This document shows positions 1 through 8,874 of a stretch of 64,000 bases of DNA, piece by piece. Position numbers and translations under genes: made by a program. Source of the DNA: Sorangium cellulosum (lineage in GTDB: Bacteria; Myxococcota_A; Polyangia; Polyangiales; Polyangiaceae). The notes under the pieces are model-generated. The model was not told where the DNA came from, did no database searches, and was given only the letters and a program-made list of their open reading frames with translations. The stretch's first letter is position 1, and each line of letters begins with the position of its first letter. The DNA lies in assembly GCF_002950945.1 (NCBI RefSeq), contig NZ_CP012673.1:6199001-6263000 (forward strand). The letters are read 5' to 3'.

Positions 1-956
1 AGTCAGGCTACTTCGTGTTTCCGGTCGCCGACGCGCTCGCGCCGCTCCCGCCGCTCGCCGTGCTCGGCATCGAGCTCGGCGGAAAGGACGGCGCGCGCGT
101 GGACCTGCGCGCCGCGCTCAAGACGTCGGCGCTGCGCAAGGGCAGCGGCGTCGCGATCACCCGCGCCGTCACCGCGGGAGAGGCCGACGGCCGCAGGTTC
201 GGCGTGACGCCGGACGGCCGGCTCATCCCCACCGACCGGCTGCAAGCCGCGCTCGGATCGCCGTGGCACGGCCTGGACCTCGAGACGATCGGGCTGCCTG
301 TCGCGTTCGTCCATCGCCACGACGTCACCACGTGGTCGCTCGGTCGCGGCAAGGCAATCCGCAACGAGGAGGAGCTCGACCGGCACACGGCGGTGCCGCT
401 CACCGGCAAGTTCAGGACGGTGGGCGGCGCCCGCTTCGAGGAGGCGCGCGACGGCTACTGGCTCCGGGCGCAGGATCTCGTGGTCGTCGTGCGCCGCACC
501 AAGCTCCCCGAGTTCGCCAAGGGCTCGCAGCGCTGGATCGACGTCAGCCTGGCCAACCAGACGCTGACGGCCTACGAGGGCCAGAAGCCGATCTACGCCA
601 CGCTGATCTCGTCCGGCCGCGATCAGCTCCGCGACCCCGAGTCGAGCGCGTCCACCGCGCGCGGCACCTTCCGCGTGCGGAGCAAGCACGTGACGCGCGC
701 CATCGATCCCCGCGAGGTCGCCGACAGCTTCGACATCGCTGACGCCCCCTGGGTGATGGACTTCGCGCCCGGCCACGCGCTCACCGGCATGTACTGGGGC
801 GCCGGCGTCGGCGAAGCGCAAGGCTTCCATGACATCGCGCTGACGCCCATCGACGCGCGGCGCCTGTTCCTGTGGGCGGAGCCGCAGGTTCCGGAGGGCT
901 GGCACGTCGCGTACGGTGACGACGACAGCGGAACCATCGTCCACGTCCGACCTTGA
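1..956 (+). CDS. L,D-transpeptidase (YkuD) family protein, 5' partial, active site lost
   Basis: The frame is open to the left edge, so the N-terminus is missing. The C-terminal third resembles YkuD/ErfK L,D-transpeptidases, which cross-link peptidoglycan in the periplasm through a Cys in an SHGCxN motif: it has the strand WIDVSLANQTLTAYEG, the region around MYWGAGVGEAQ, and the family tail LTPIDARRLFLWAEP. At the place of SHGC the sequence reads GFHD, so the nucleophilic Cys is Asp, and the upstream His of the usual ALHGTYWH is Thr (ALTGMYWG). I infer a non-catalytic wall-binding or scaffold paralogue. Family assignment is fairly secure; function is open. Confidence 0.75.
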   Translation, partial: SGYFVFPVADALAPLPPLAVLGIELGGKDGARVDLRAALKTSALRKGSGVAITRAVTAGEADGRRFGVTPDGRLIPTDRLQAALGSPWHGLDLETIGLPVAFVHRHDVTTWSLGRGKAIRNEEELDRHTAVPLTGKFRTVGGARFEEARDGYWLRAQDLVVVVRRTKLPEFAKGSQRWIDVSLANQTLTAYEGQKPIYATLISSGRDQLRDPESSASTARGTFRVRSKHVTRAIDPREVADSFDIADAPWVMDFAPGHALTGMYWGAGVGEAQGFHDIALTPIDARRLFLWAEPQVPEGWHVAYGDDDSGTIVHVRP

Positions 957-1013
957 AGCGATCGAAATCGCCGGGCTCCTGGACAGAACCCAGCGATGTA
1001 CTGCCACCATTTC

Positions 1014-1090
1014 TGGTGCCGAAGGAGGGAATCGAACCCCCGACCCGGCGCGTATGAAACGCCTGCTCTAGCCGACTGAGCTACTTCGGC
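1014..1090 (-). tRNA. tRNA-Met (CAT), elongator type
   Basis: The reverse complement folds as a standard cloverleaf: 7-bp acceptor GCCGAAG/CTTCGGC, D arm GCTC/GAGC, anticodon loop TTCATAC with anticodon CAT, T arm GGGGG/CCCTC with TTCGATT loop, discriminator A at 1017 and an encoded CCA at 1014-1016. The acceptor lacks the C1-A72 mismatch of initiator tRNA and has G4-C69 and A5-T68, so elongator Met is the best call rather than fMet or Ile2. Confidence 0.93.
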
Positions 1091-1173
1091 AGAAGTGAGG
1101 GCGGACTAGTACCGCCCTGATCTCACGCTGTCAAGCGATGTCCTACGCCTTGCAGCGGCGGGTCGACAGGGCG

Positions 1174-2634
1174 TCATCGAGGGCTCCACGCGCGCTGCGG
1201 ATTCGGGTTGCTCGCATCGCCCTGATTGCCCTGGTTGCCTTGATTGCCCTGATTGCCCCCGGGATGCCGGGGCAGGACCGCCGGGTTCCTCGCCTCGAAG
1301 GGCATTGACCAGCGAAAGCTCTCGCCGAGCTCGGGGGGCACCGGCGGGTACGGCGCGCCCCGCAGGACCGCGCGCCGGCAGTTCTCGTCGAACTCGGGAA
1401 TGCCGCTCGGGCGCGTGACCGACGCGCTCGCCACGGTCCCGTCCGCGCGGATCACGAAGGTCACGATCACGGTCCCCTGGAGCCCCTCGCCCGCGGCCCA
1501 CTTGGGGAACGCGTTGGCCCACAGCGGGCCGAGCTTGGCCATGACCTGCCGCATGTAGAGGCTGCGCCGGCGATCGCGCGGGTCGTTGTCGAGCATCCGG
1601 CCGCGCCCCGAACCGAGCGCGCTCGAGCGTGCCCCTTGGCCCACCGTGCCGCCCGAGCCGGTCGCGCCCGGTCCTGTCTCTCCTCCCGGGCCGGGCCCGC
1701 GCGCGCCCCCGGCCGAGCTGGCGTGGACGAGCGACTGGATCGCCGTCGCCACCTCCTGCTCGCTGTCCACCGTGTCGTTCGGGCGCCCCGCGGCGTCGGC
1801 GGGCACGGCGGGCGTGCCCACCGCGACCATCGGCCGTGCCAGCGGGACCGCCGCGCTGTCGCGGTGATCCTCGCCCGGCCGGCCGTCGCGCACGCCCAGC
1901 CCCGCGGACGCGCGCTCGCCTCCCTCCACCGCCCCGCCGGCGGCACGAGGGCTCGCACCTCGGGGCAGCGGCGGCGCGGCGTCGCTGAGCGCCTCGTCCG
2001 CGCGCGCGACGCCCGCGGGCCGCGCCGCCGCGCCGAGCGCGCTCCCGAGGCGCGCGGGCGCGCCGCCGTCGCGCGCCCCGACCGACGGGTCGCGCTCGGC
2101 CGGCTTACGTCGCTCGGCCCGGTGGCCGGCGCGACCGCCCGCTAGAAACGTGAGCTCCATCGGCTCCCGGCTGGCGCGCCAGTCCTCGCGCGAGGCGCGC
2201 TGCGACGCCGACCGGATGCGCTGGACCTGGCTCCTGTCGAGGCGCGAGCGAACCTCCGGGGACAGGAAGGTCCCGTCGTCCCTGTCCGCGAGGTTCAGCG
2301 CGGGCAGCTCGGCGGTATCCGTGCCGCCGCGCCCGCGCGTGCCCGTGTCGGGCCGCGCCGCGCCCTCCCCTCCCCCTCGATCCAGGCTCGTGGGCCGCTC
2401 CGGCGCGAGCGCGGCCGCAGCGTCGACCGTGCCGTCCGAGACCACCGGCAGCTCGATCTCGATCGGCGCGTTCAGGGCGGCCGGCGCGCTGATGCTCCGC
2501 GCGAGCGCCACCTCCCGTGCGGAGAGCGAGCGCGCGACGACGAGCGCACCGACCCCGACGAGCGCTGCGTGGGCTGCAACGGAGAGCGCCCACGCGGAGG
2601 CGATCCGGCGACCGTCGCGTGACTCCTGCGCCAT
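1174..2634 (-). CDS. TonB-like / AgmX-type envelope protein
   Basis: 486 residues. A single N-terminal membrane segment (about residues 12-34, ASAWALSVAAHAALVGVGAL) is followed by a long disordered Ala/Gly/Arg-rich periplasmic stretch and a TonB-type C-terminal domain at about 385-455, recognisable from GTVIVTFVIRADGTVASASV and the following FDENCRRAV and APYPPVP. Such proteins span the periplasm and couple inner-membrane energy or gliding machinery to the outer membrane; no ExbB/ExbD genes lie nearby. The C-terminus carries four Gly-Asn-Gln repeats. Convergent with nothing on its 3' side except the tRNA-Met. The partner is unknown. Confidence 0.75.
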   Translation of the reverse strand: MAQESRDGRRIASAWALSVAAHAALVGVGALVVARSLSAREVALARSISAPAALNAPIEIELPVVSDGTVDAAAALAPERPTSLDRGGGEGAARPDTGTRGRGGTDTAELPALNLADRDDGTFLSPEVRSRLDRSQVQRIRSASQRASREDWRASREPMELTFLAGGRAGHRAERRKPAERDPSVGARDGGAPARLGSALGAAARPAGVARADEALSDAAPPLPRGASPRAAGGAVEGGERASAGLGVRDGRPGEDHRDSAAVPLARPMVAVGTPAVPADAAGRPNDTVDSEQEVATAIQSLVHASSAGGARGPGPGGETGPGATGSGGTVGQGARSSALGSGRGRMLDNDPRDRRRSLYMRQVMAKLGPLWANAFPKWAAGEGLQGTVIVTFVIRADGTVASASVTRPSGIPEFDENCRRAVLRGAPYPPVPPELGESFRWSMPFEARNPAVLPRHPGGNQGNQGNQGNQGDASNPNPQRAWSPR

Positions 2635-2701
2635 CGTCCTGTCACTATGGCTCGAAACGCGCCCGGCGCGAGCGCGGAGCCGCCGTCCGTGAAGGCTCGC
2701 C

Positions 2702-3496
2702 TCAGCCGGCGGACGCGGCGGGCGCCGGCAGCCGCAGCCGCCTGCGGGTGTTCTCGGCGGTGCGCGCGGCCAGCGCCTCGAAGGGCTCGCCCCGGAGCCC
2801 CGCGATGAAGCGCGTCGTGTGCAGCACGTGCGCCGGCTCGCACCGCTTCCCGCGGAACGGCACGGGCGCGAGGTAAGGGCTGTCCGTCTCGACCAGGATC
2901 CGGTCCCCCGGCGCCGACGCGGCGACCTCCTGGATCGCCCGCGCGCTCTTGAAGGTCACGATCCCCGAGAACGAGAGGTCGAAGTCGAGCGCGAGCGCCC
3001 TCTCGGCGAACGCGCGATCCTCGGAGAAGCAGTGGATGATGCCCCCCACCTCGCTCGCCCCCGCGCGCTCCAGGATCTCGAGCGTGTCGCCGGGGGCCTC
3101 GCGCGTATGGATGACGATCGGCTTCTTCACCCTGCGCGCGAGCGCGACCAGGTCGCCGAACACGCGCTGCTGGGTGTCCCGCGGCGAGTGCATGTAGTGG
3201 TAGTCGAGGCCGATCTCGCCGACGGCCACGACCTCGGGGCGGCGCGCGAGCTCCTCGAGCTCGGCGAGCATGCGGTCGTCGACCGCGGCGGCGTCGTGCG
3301 GGTGGACGCCGACGGCGGCGTGCACGTCGGGGCGCCGCGCCGCGAGCTCCACCGCGAAGCGCGCGGCGGTGAGATCGGCGTCGACGCCGACGACCACGAA
3401 CGCGCCCACGCCGGCGGCGCGCGCGCGGTCGAGGACGGCGTCCGCGCCCTCCCGGAAGTGGTTCGGATCGACGTGGCAGTGCGAGTCGATGAGCAT
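2702..3496 (-). CDS. tatD: TatD family metal-dependent DNase/deacylase
   Basis: 264 residues, the normal TatD size. It starts at the ATG giving MLIDSHCHVDPNHF, where the HCH motif supplies metal ligands; other metal-binding positions are E in VAVGEIGLDYHY, H in VIHTREA, H in GIIHCFS and D in VETDSPYLAPVP. TatD proteins are amidohydrolase-fold nucleases that also act on D-aminoacyl-tRNA. The start lies 8 bp after the stop of the PrkA gene, so the two are probably co-transcribed. The frame runs on upstream through PrkA without a stop, but that extension is an Arg-rich out-of-frame read and was rejected. Confidence 0.93.
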   Translation of the reverse strand: MLIDSHCHVDPNHFREGADAVLDRARAAGVGAFVVVGVDADLTAARFAVELAARRPDVHAAVGVHPHDAAAVDDRMLAELEELARRPEVVAVGEIGLDYHYMHSPRDTQQRVFGDLVALARRVKKPIVIHTREAPGDTLEILERAGASEVGGIIHCFSEDRAFAERALALDFDLSFSGIVTFKSARAIQEVAASAPGDRILVETDSPYLAPVPFRGKRCEPAHVLHTTRFIAGLRGEPFEALAARTAENTRRRLRLPAPAASAG

Positions 3497-3504
3497 GCTG
3501 TGGC

Positions 3505-5898
3505 TCAGGTGACGAGCTCCGCGAACCGCGCGCGGAGCAGGGCGCTCGCGGCGTCGAGCGCGCAGCGGTCGCAGTAGCCCATGCCGTGCAGCCGCTCGAG
3601 CGCGCGCGTCGCGTTCCGGCGCTCCTCCTCGCGCAGCTCGCCCCAGCCCTTCTCGGGCTTGCCGTCGCCCTGCGCGTCGCGCAGGAGCGCGACGAGGTCG
3701 CGCACGAGCAGCGCCACGCCCTTGCGCCGCTCCGTGAACACCGCCTCGCGCAGCTTGCGGATCTGCTGCGGGAACACGACCGCGTTCACGATCTTCTGGC
3801 CCGGGTGATCGATGGCCCACGCCGCGATCGCCGAGATGAGGCCGCGCCGGTGGTCGTCGTGCTTCGCGCGGACCCCGAGCAGCGCCTCGACCTCGCGCAT
3901 CATGCGCTCGTCCGGGTTCTCGAAATCGCCGGTGTGGGGGTTCCTGATCTTCTCCCCCTTCACCCAGACGCCCACGTGGGAGATGTACCGGTCGAAGAGC
4001 TCGGCGTAGCGGGTCTCGTCGACGAGGCCGCTGGCGGTCCGCATCTCCTCCTCGAGCGTGTCGAGGAGGCGCGTGCGCACGACCTCGCGGAAGAGCCGGT
4101 GGTCGTGGTAGCCGCCCGCGAGCTGCTTCTCCTTGAGCCAGTCGTACTCCGCCTGCCGCTTGCAGAGCGCGTCGAGCTCCGAGAGGACGGCGAACGGCGA
4201 GAGGCAGCCGTGATCCTCGCTCTGCGCCGCGTCGAGCAGGAGCGTGCGCACCTCGCGCGGCGAGACGCCGAGCCGCCCCTCGAAGTCCACCGACGCGTCG
4301 CTCTCGTGGTAGATGGCCTCGATGCCCGCGCGCAGCACCTTCTGCGCCTCCGCGTCGAACCGCTCGGGCGCCGTGCCGGTCGCGAACAGCTCCATCTTCT
4401 CGACCGCGGTGAGGCTCGAGACGAGCGGCGCGAGCGCGTCCGGGTACCGCTTCGCCTCCGGCTGCCGCATCCGGGTGAGCACCGCGAACTGCGCGGCCAC
4501 GCGCGTCGCGTGCGGGGCGACGTGGCGGGTCACGAACGGGACGATCTGCCCGTCGTAGATCGCCTGCTCGTCGACGTAGCTCCTGAGGTAGGGCGCGCGC
4601 AGGAGCTCGAAGCGCCCGCGGAAGCTCGGGAACTCCGGGTGCTCCCGGAAGGCGTTGAGGTGCACGTCGTTGGCGCTGCCGATCATCACGACGTTGGTCT
4701 GCAGGGTCTGCTGCGGCAGGCTCACCTCGCCCGTCTCCAGCGTGAGCTGGAGGTAGCGGAAGGCGTCGATCGGGCGCTTCAGCAGATCGCTGAACTCGAG
4801 CACCCCGCCGGCCGCCTCGATGAGCTCCCCGTGCGCCTCGAAGAGCGTCGTCGCCTGGAGGGAGGTCGGGAGCGAGGCGAGCGAGCGATCCGCCGTGATC
4901 TGCCGCTCCCCGGCGTCGACCGAGAGCTCCGGCCCGATCGTGACGGCGCCGACGCGGTAGCGCCGCGAGATGAAGTACCGCTCGACCTGCACGTGCCGCA
5001 GCGTCTCGACGAGCGAGCCGCCGCTCGCCACGAGCAGCGCCTCGAAGACCTGCTGGTTCTTGTGGGACAGCTTGCCGCTCATCAGCCACTCGGGCGGCGG
5101 CTCCGCGGCCCCGGCGGCCTCGTAGAGCTTGAGGATGAGCGCCCGCCGCTCGCGCACGGGGAGCAGGAAGAGCGGGTGGTCCCTGAGCTCGATCACGAGC
5201 CGCGCGTCGATCTGATCGTCGGTGAGGTGGGCGTAGCTGGTCCCGTCCGCTGCGCTCGCCTTCGTGTCACCGCCGAAGCCGATCGATCCGCGCATCGTCT
5301 TGCGGCTCGGGAACACCCAGTGGAAGCGGTAGACCGCGCCCTCGTCGAGCGTCGAGTAGTGCTCCAGGGCGCGCAGCATGCAGGCGGCGAGCGTGCTCTT
5401 CGCCGAGCCGTTCGGGCCGTGCATCAGCACGAGCCGGTTCGCCCTGCCCTCGCGCACGAAGTTGCAGAGCACCCGGTAGACCTCGGCCTGGAGCTCCTCG
5501 TGGCCGATCAGCGGGAAGTCCCGGCCGCGGTAGGACCCCGCGCCAGGCTGCGCCCATCCGGCCGCGGGGACCTCCCACGGCAGATCGAACAGCTGGAAGC
5601 GGGTCAGCTCCCCCCACGGCTTCTTCACCGTCCGCGTGCCGAAATGATCGAACATGTCGCGGACGTAGCGGGCCGCGTCGCGCCCGAAGCGGAGCGGATT
5701 GGAAGCGAAGAGCTCCAGGTACTGCTGGAAGGAGAGGACCCGCTGCTCCTCGCTGAAGCGTCGGGACATCGCCGAAGCGATGGCGTCGAGCTCGGAGAGA
5801 GCGCTTCGAGCCCGCTCCGCTGCGCTGCCTTGGACTGTCTGGCTGGGGCCGACCTCGCCGGGCTGGCCCCCCCGGCGACCGGAGGTGTCGTTGTTCAC
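3505..5898 (-). CDS. prkA: PrkA-family serine protein kinase
   Basis: 797 residues, longer than the roughly 640 of E. coli YeaG/PrkA. An AAA-type P-loop GPNGSAKST is at about 161-169, within the family sequence RLVLMHGPNGSAKSTLAA, and further PrkA blocks follow (FSDLLKRPIDAFRYLQL, VVMIGSANDVHLNAF, FRGRFELLRAPYLRSY, NPDERMMREVE). PrkA proteins are cytoplasmic kinases or ATP-dependent proteases linked to stress and sporulation. Here the usual partners YeaH and SpoVR are absent and a tatD gene follows directly. The first 50 residues are low complexity, and a start near residue 26-44 cannot be excluded. Confidence 0.9.
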   Translation of the reverse strand: MNNDTSGRRGGQPGEVGPSQTVQGSAAERARSALSELDAIASAMSRRFSEEQRVLSFQQYLELFASNPLRFGRDAARYVRDMFDHFGTRTVKKPWGELTRFQLFDLPWEVPAAGWAQPGAGSYRGRDFPLIGHEELQAEVYRVLCNFVREGRANRLVLMHGPNGSAKSTLAACMLRALEHYSTLDEGAVYRFHWVFPSRKTMRGSIGFGGDTKASAADGTSYAHLTDDQIDARLVIELRDHPLFLLPVRERRALILKLYEAAGAAEPPPEWLMSGKLSHKNQQVFEALLVASGGSLVETLRHVQVERYFISRRYRVGAVTIGPELSVDAGERQITADRSLASLPTSLQATTLFEAHGELIEAAGGVLEFSDLLKRPIDAFRYLQLTLETGEVSLPQQTLQTNVVMIGSANDVHLNAFREHPEFPSFRGRFELLRAPYLRSYVDEQAIYDGQIVPFVTRHVAPHATRVAAQFAVLTRMRQPEAKRYPDALAPLVSSLTAVEKMELFATGTAPERFDAEAQKVLRAGIEAIYHESDASVDFEGRLGVSPREVRTLLLDAAQSEDHGCLSPFAVLSELDALCKRQAEYDWLKEKQLAGGYHDHRLFREVVRTRLLDTLEEEMRTASGLVDETRYAELFDRYISHVGVWVKGEKIRNPHTGDFENPDERMMREVEALLGVRAKHDDHRRGLISAIAAWAIDHPGQKIVNAVVFPQQIRKLREAVFTERRKGVALLVRDLVALLRDAQGDGKPEKGWGELREEERRNATRALERLHGMGYCDRCALDAASALLRARFAELVT

Positions 5899-5922
5899 GT
5901 GAGGCCGAGTTTACCGCTCGGA

Positions 5923-6453
5923 TTACTGCACGTCGATGGCCGCCTCGAGCTCCTGCTTCTGCATCAAGCAGTTCGCGGCGCTACAGATGCTGAAGGAGAG
6001 CACGCCCGCCACCTTCGTCTTGCCCTTCTTGGCCGCGACGAACGGGACCTTGAGGACGCCCTTGTTCTCCTCGAACACACCGTCTTCGCGCTTGAGCAGG
6101 GGCTTCGGGTACGAGACGCCCTCGGCGGCCGCCTCGGCGACCTTGAACTTGATCGGGTACTTGTCGTTGATGTGGTACTCGCCCTTCGACAGGAGCGACA
6201 CCTCCACGATGCCCTCCTGACCGGCCTTGTACGTCCCCGTCGGCTTCATCTCGAGGGTGTAGACCGCATCTTCGACCTTCGACTTTCCGCCCTGCTGGGG
6301 AGCTGGTGCGGGGGCGTCGGCTGCGGCGCCGCGGGCGGTCGCTGCTTCGCTCTGGCTGCAGCCAGCGCCGAGGAGGCCGAGCCCGGCGAGTGCGACCACG
6401 CACGTCGCGGCGGGAAAGAGCTTGCGGGTCCGAGTTGAAGGCTGAGTGCTCAT
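5923..6453 (-). CDS. lipoprotein with DsbD-N-like C-terminal region
   Basis: 176 residues from the ATG giving MSTQPSTRTRK. An in-frame start six codons earlier would add MLFELT and is less likely. A signal peptide ends in the lipobox LLGAGC (Cys near 36), so the protein is probably lipid-anchored. The rest is a beta-rich domain with ATYTLE-like strands and a C-terminal segment FSICSAANCLMQKQEL that resembles the CxxxxC region of the DsbD N-terminal domain. I infer a periplasmic redox or binding role, with low certainty. It is transcribed in the same direction as prkA and lies 24 bp upstream of it. Confidence 0.65.
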   Translation of the reverse strand: MSTQPSTRTRKLFPAATCVVALAGLGLLGAGCSQSEAATARGAAADAPAPAPQQGGKSKVEDAVYTLEMKPTGTYKAGQEGIVEVSLLSKGEYHINDKYPIKFKVAEAAAEGVSYPKPLLKREDGVFEENKGVLKVPFVAAKKGKTKVAGVLSFSICSAANCLMQKQELEAAIDVQ

Positions 6454-6597
6454 AGTCAATTCAAATAACACAGGGGCGGCGTCCGCGCGAACGCGCGGCG
6501 TGCTCGCGCGGACGGCGGGTTGCCGCGGCGCGCCAGAACCGGCCCGCGTGCGCTGACGTCCACGGCGCCTCGTGGCGCTTCGTGGCGCGGCGCGCGC

Positions 6598-7908
6598 TCA
6601 GCGCGCGAGCAGCAGGGCGACGAGCGCACAGATCAGCACCGCGGCGCCTGCGGCTGTGGGGACGACCCACCGCGGCAGACGCTGGGGCACGCCCATCACC
6701 ATGTCCTCGGCGAACGCCTCGCCGCCGACCGGCGACGGATCGGCGGGCGCAACGATGGAGGCAGCGGGCGCGGCGGCCGCGGCAGCAGGCGCGACGAGGC
6801 CCCGGGGGTCCGCCGCCGTGCGGGCGACGCCCGCGCTCCCGGGGGCGTGCTGCGGGTGGGCGAGGATCGCCTGCATCCCCGCGCGGATCTTGGCGGCGAG
6901 CTCCTGCTGCGGCGTGTACGCCCAGTCGCGGTGAGAGCCCGCGAGGCCGTACGCCTGGCCCACCCGGTCGGCCAGCAGGCCGACGGAGGGGAGCCGCGCC
7001 TCCGGGTCCTTCATGAACGCCGCCTCCATCACCGGATCGAGCGACGCGGGCACCCCGTACGCCTTGCCCGCCTCGCTCGGACGCGCCGGGTCCTTGCCCA
7101 GGATGGCGACGAGGATCATCGGGCCGGTCGGCGCGCTGAACGGGACCCGCCCCGTGACGCACTCGAAGACGATCGCCGCGAGCGACCAGACGTCGGCACG
7201 ATGGTCGAGCGTCAGGAGCCCCTGCGCCTGCTCGGGCGACATGTAGAAGGGCGACCCGATCGTCGTGCCGACGACGGTCAGCTTCTTCGCGCCCTCGCTG
7301 TTGTCGCGCACGCTGCCGAAGTCGAGGATCTTCACCCGGTCCCCGTGGTGGGTGCCGACGAGGAAGATGTTGTCCGGCTTGAGATCGCGGTGGACGACCT
7401 TCCGCTCGTGGGCCTCGGCGAGGCCGAGCGCGAGCTGCGACAGCATCCGCACGAGGCGCTCCGGCGGAAGCACCTTGTCGCGCTTCAGGACCGTCCGCAG
7501 CTCCTCGCCCTCGAGGTACTCCATGACGAGCGCGAAGCTCTGGTCCTCCGTGCTCTCGAAGGCGAGCACCTCGACGATGTGCTCGTGGGGCAGCGACGCG
7601 CTGACCTCGAACTCGCGGCGAAACCGCTCGAGGCTCACCTCGTCGAGCGCGACCTCGGGGTGGAGGATCTTGAGGGCGACGCTGCGGCCGACCTGACGAT
7701 CGAGCGCCTGATAGACGCGCCCCATGCCCCCGTCCGCCACGATGCGCCAGACCAGGTACCGCCCGCCGCAGAGCGTCGCGCCGACGCGCTGGTCATCCGG
7801 GTGCTTCGGCGGCGTCGCCTCGGCGACCGGGACGAGGCGCTGGCCATCGATCGGGCAGAAGCCGCTGTCGTTCGAGAAGAGCCTGTAGCAGGCGGCGCAG
7901 GTCTTCAA
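6598..7908 (-). CDS. Ser/Thr protein kinase with N-terminal zinc ribbon
   Basis: 436 residues from a TTG codon 14 bp after the preceding gene's stop. Residues 1-22 form a zinc-ribbon-like CAAC...CPIDG motif. A Hanks-type kinase domain follows (about 45-310): glycine loop VADGGMGRVY, ATP lysine in VALKIL, catalytic loop HRDLKPDN, metal motif DFGS, APE-like motif SPEQ. The region after it is low-complexity and ends in a transmembrane helix (PTAAGAAVLICALVALLLA), so the kinase faces the cytoplasm with a tail anchor. Substrate unknown. The TTG start is inferred from the coupling distance and the intact zinc-ribbon. Confidence 0.9.
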   Translation of the reverse strand: MKTCAACYRLFSNDSGFCPIDGQRLVPVAEATPPKHPDDQRVGATLCGGRYLVWRIVADGGMGRVYQALDRQVGRSVALKILHPEVALDEVSLERFRREFEVSASLPHEHIVEVLAFESTEDQSFALVMEYLEGEELRTVLKRDKVLPPERLVRMLSQLALGLAEAHERKVVHRDLKPDNIFLVGTHHGDRVKILDFGSVRDNSEGAKKLTVVGTTIGSPFYMSPEQAQGLLTLDHRADVWSLAAIVFECVTGRVPFSAPTGPMILVAILGKDPARPSEAGKAYGVPASLDPVMEAAFMKDPEARLPSVGLLADRVGQAYGLAGSHRDWAYTPQQELAAKIRAGMQAILAHPQHAPGSAGVARTAADPRGLVAPAAAAAAPAASIVAPADPSPVGGEAFAEDMVMGVPQRLPRWVVPTAAGAAVLICALVALLLAR

Positions 7909-7922
7909 GCCGCACCCGGGGC

Positions 7923-8678
7923 TCAGGTGCGGGACGGATCCGCGGGCGGCGTGCTGCCGCCCGCGGGCTCCGGCGGCATGTAGTAGAGGATCCGGGCGCA
8001 GTTCGGGCAGCGCTCGAACTCCTCCTGCCGGCGCATCTTCTGGAACATCATCGGGGGCACGGAGAGGTGGCAGCCGAGGCAGGTGCCGTCGTACGTGCGG
8101 GCGATCGCGACGGGCCTGCGCGGGCGGATCGACTCGTAGCGGCGGTACAGGACGACCGGCAGCTTGCTGACCACCTGCTGGCGCGCCTCGGCGCGCTGGG
8201 CGCGCTCGATGTCGAGCGCCGCCAGCGACGCCTGCGTCCCCGGCGCGCTGCCGTCGATGGCCCCCGCCAGGCCGACGCGCTTCGCCTCGGCCTGCTCGAT
8301 GGCCGTGCGCGCGCCCTCGGCGGCCGAGTTCAGGCGCTCGATCTCCTCCTCGCGATCGCGGTGCAGCTTGCGCAGCTCCTCGATCTCGCGCTGCGCCGCG
8401 TTCGACTCGCGCTCGTTCCTCGAGCGCTGCAGCTTCTCCCGCGAGCGCTCGATCTGGTTCGACATCTGGCGGAGCTCGATGGAGAGCTCGGAGCGGGTCT
8501 TCTCCATCGCCGCCAGGGTCTCCCGATCGCCCTTCAGCCGCTCCTCTAGCCGCTTCAGCTCGGACCGCATCCCTTCCAGGCTGCCGCGTTGCTTGTCGAG
8601 CTGCTCATCGATGCGGCGGATGTCGCTGTCGATGGCCGACAGCTCTTCGAGGAATGCGATCTGCTCGCGGATGCTCAC
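7923..8678 (-). CDS. C4-type zinc-ribbon coiled-coil protein (DUF164 type)
   Basis: 251 residues from GTG. Residues 1-130 are a long heptad-rich coiled coil (for example KRLEERLKGDRETLAAME), followed by a C-terminal zinc ribbon CLGCHLSVPP ... CPNCARILYY. This matches the CT398/DUF164 family, thought to act as scaffold or chaperone-like proteins. Its stop lies 14 bp before the start of the zinc-ribbon kinase, which suggests the two are made together. The Pro-rich tail after the ribbon is not conserved in the family. Confidence 0.85.
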   Translation of the reverse strand: MSIREQIAFLEELSAIDSDIRRIDEQLDKQRGSLEGMRSELKRLEERLKGDRETLAAMEKTRSELSIELRQMSNQIERSREKLQRSRNERESNAAQREIEELRKLHRDREEEIERLNSAAEGARTAIEQAEAKRVGLAGAIDGSAPGTQASLAALDIERAQRAEARQQVVSKLPVVLYRRYESIRPRRPVAIARTYDGTCLGCHLSVPPMMFQKMRRQEEFERCPNCARILYYMPPEPAGGSTPPADPSRT

Positions 8679-8713
8679 GTGCTTCCTTGTCTCCTGCAGT
8701 TTCGTGGCTTTCG

Positions 8714-8787
8714 TGGGCCCACCTGGACTCGAACCAGGAACAGCCCGGTTATGAGCCGGGGGCTCTGACCGATTGAGCTATAGGCCC
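8714..8787 (-). tRNA. tRNA with CAT anticodon, probably tRNA-Ile2
   Basis: The reverse complement folds cleanly: acceptor GGGCCTA/TGGGCCC, D arm GCTC/GAGC, anticodon stem CCCGG/CCGGG with loop CTCATAA, T arm CCTGG/CCAGG with TTCGAGT, discriminator A. CCA is not encoded. Although the anticodon is CAT, the 5' part GGGCCTATAGCTCA is typical of isoleucine tRNAs, and positions 4-69 and 5-68 are both C-G, which are known TilS recognition features. Ile2 (lysidine-modified, reads AUA) is therefore preferred over a second Met tRNA. Confidence 0.85.
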
Positions 8788-8874
8788 TGGCGCTGAGGGC
8801 GAAACCCTGTCCGGGTCCGCCCACTTTCGCACCGGCCGACAACGTAGTCCAAGCGGCGCGCGGTTGGAAGGCCT

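Noticed and set aside
3586..6438. 950-residue open frame on the plus strand opposite prkA
   Set aside because: Arg/Leu/Ala/His-rich antisense shadow with no motif; prkA on the other strand has clear domains and a P-loop.
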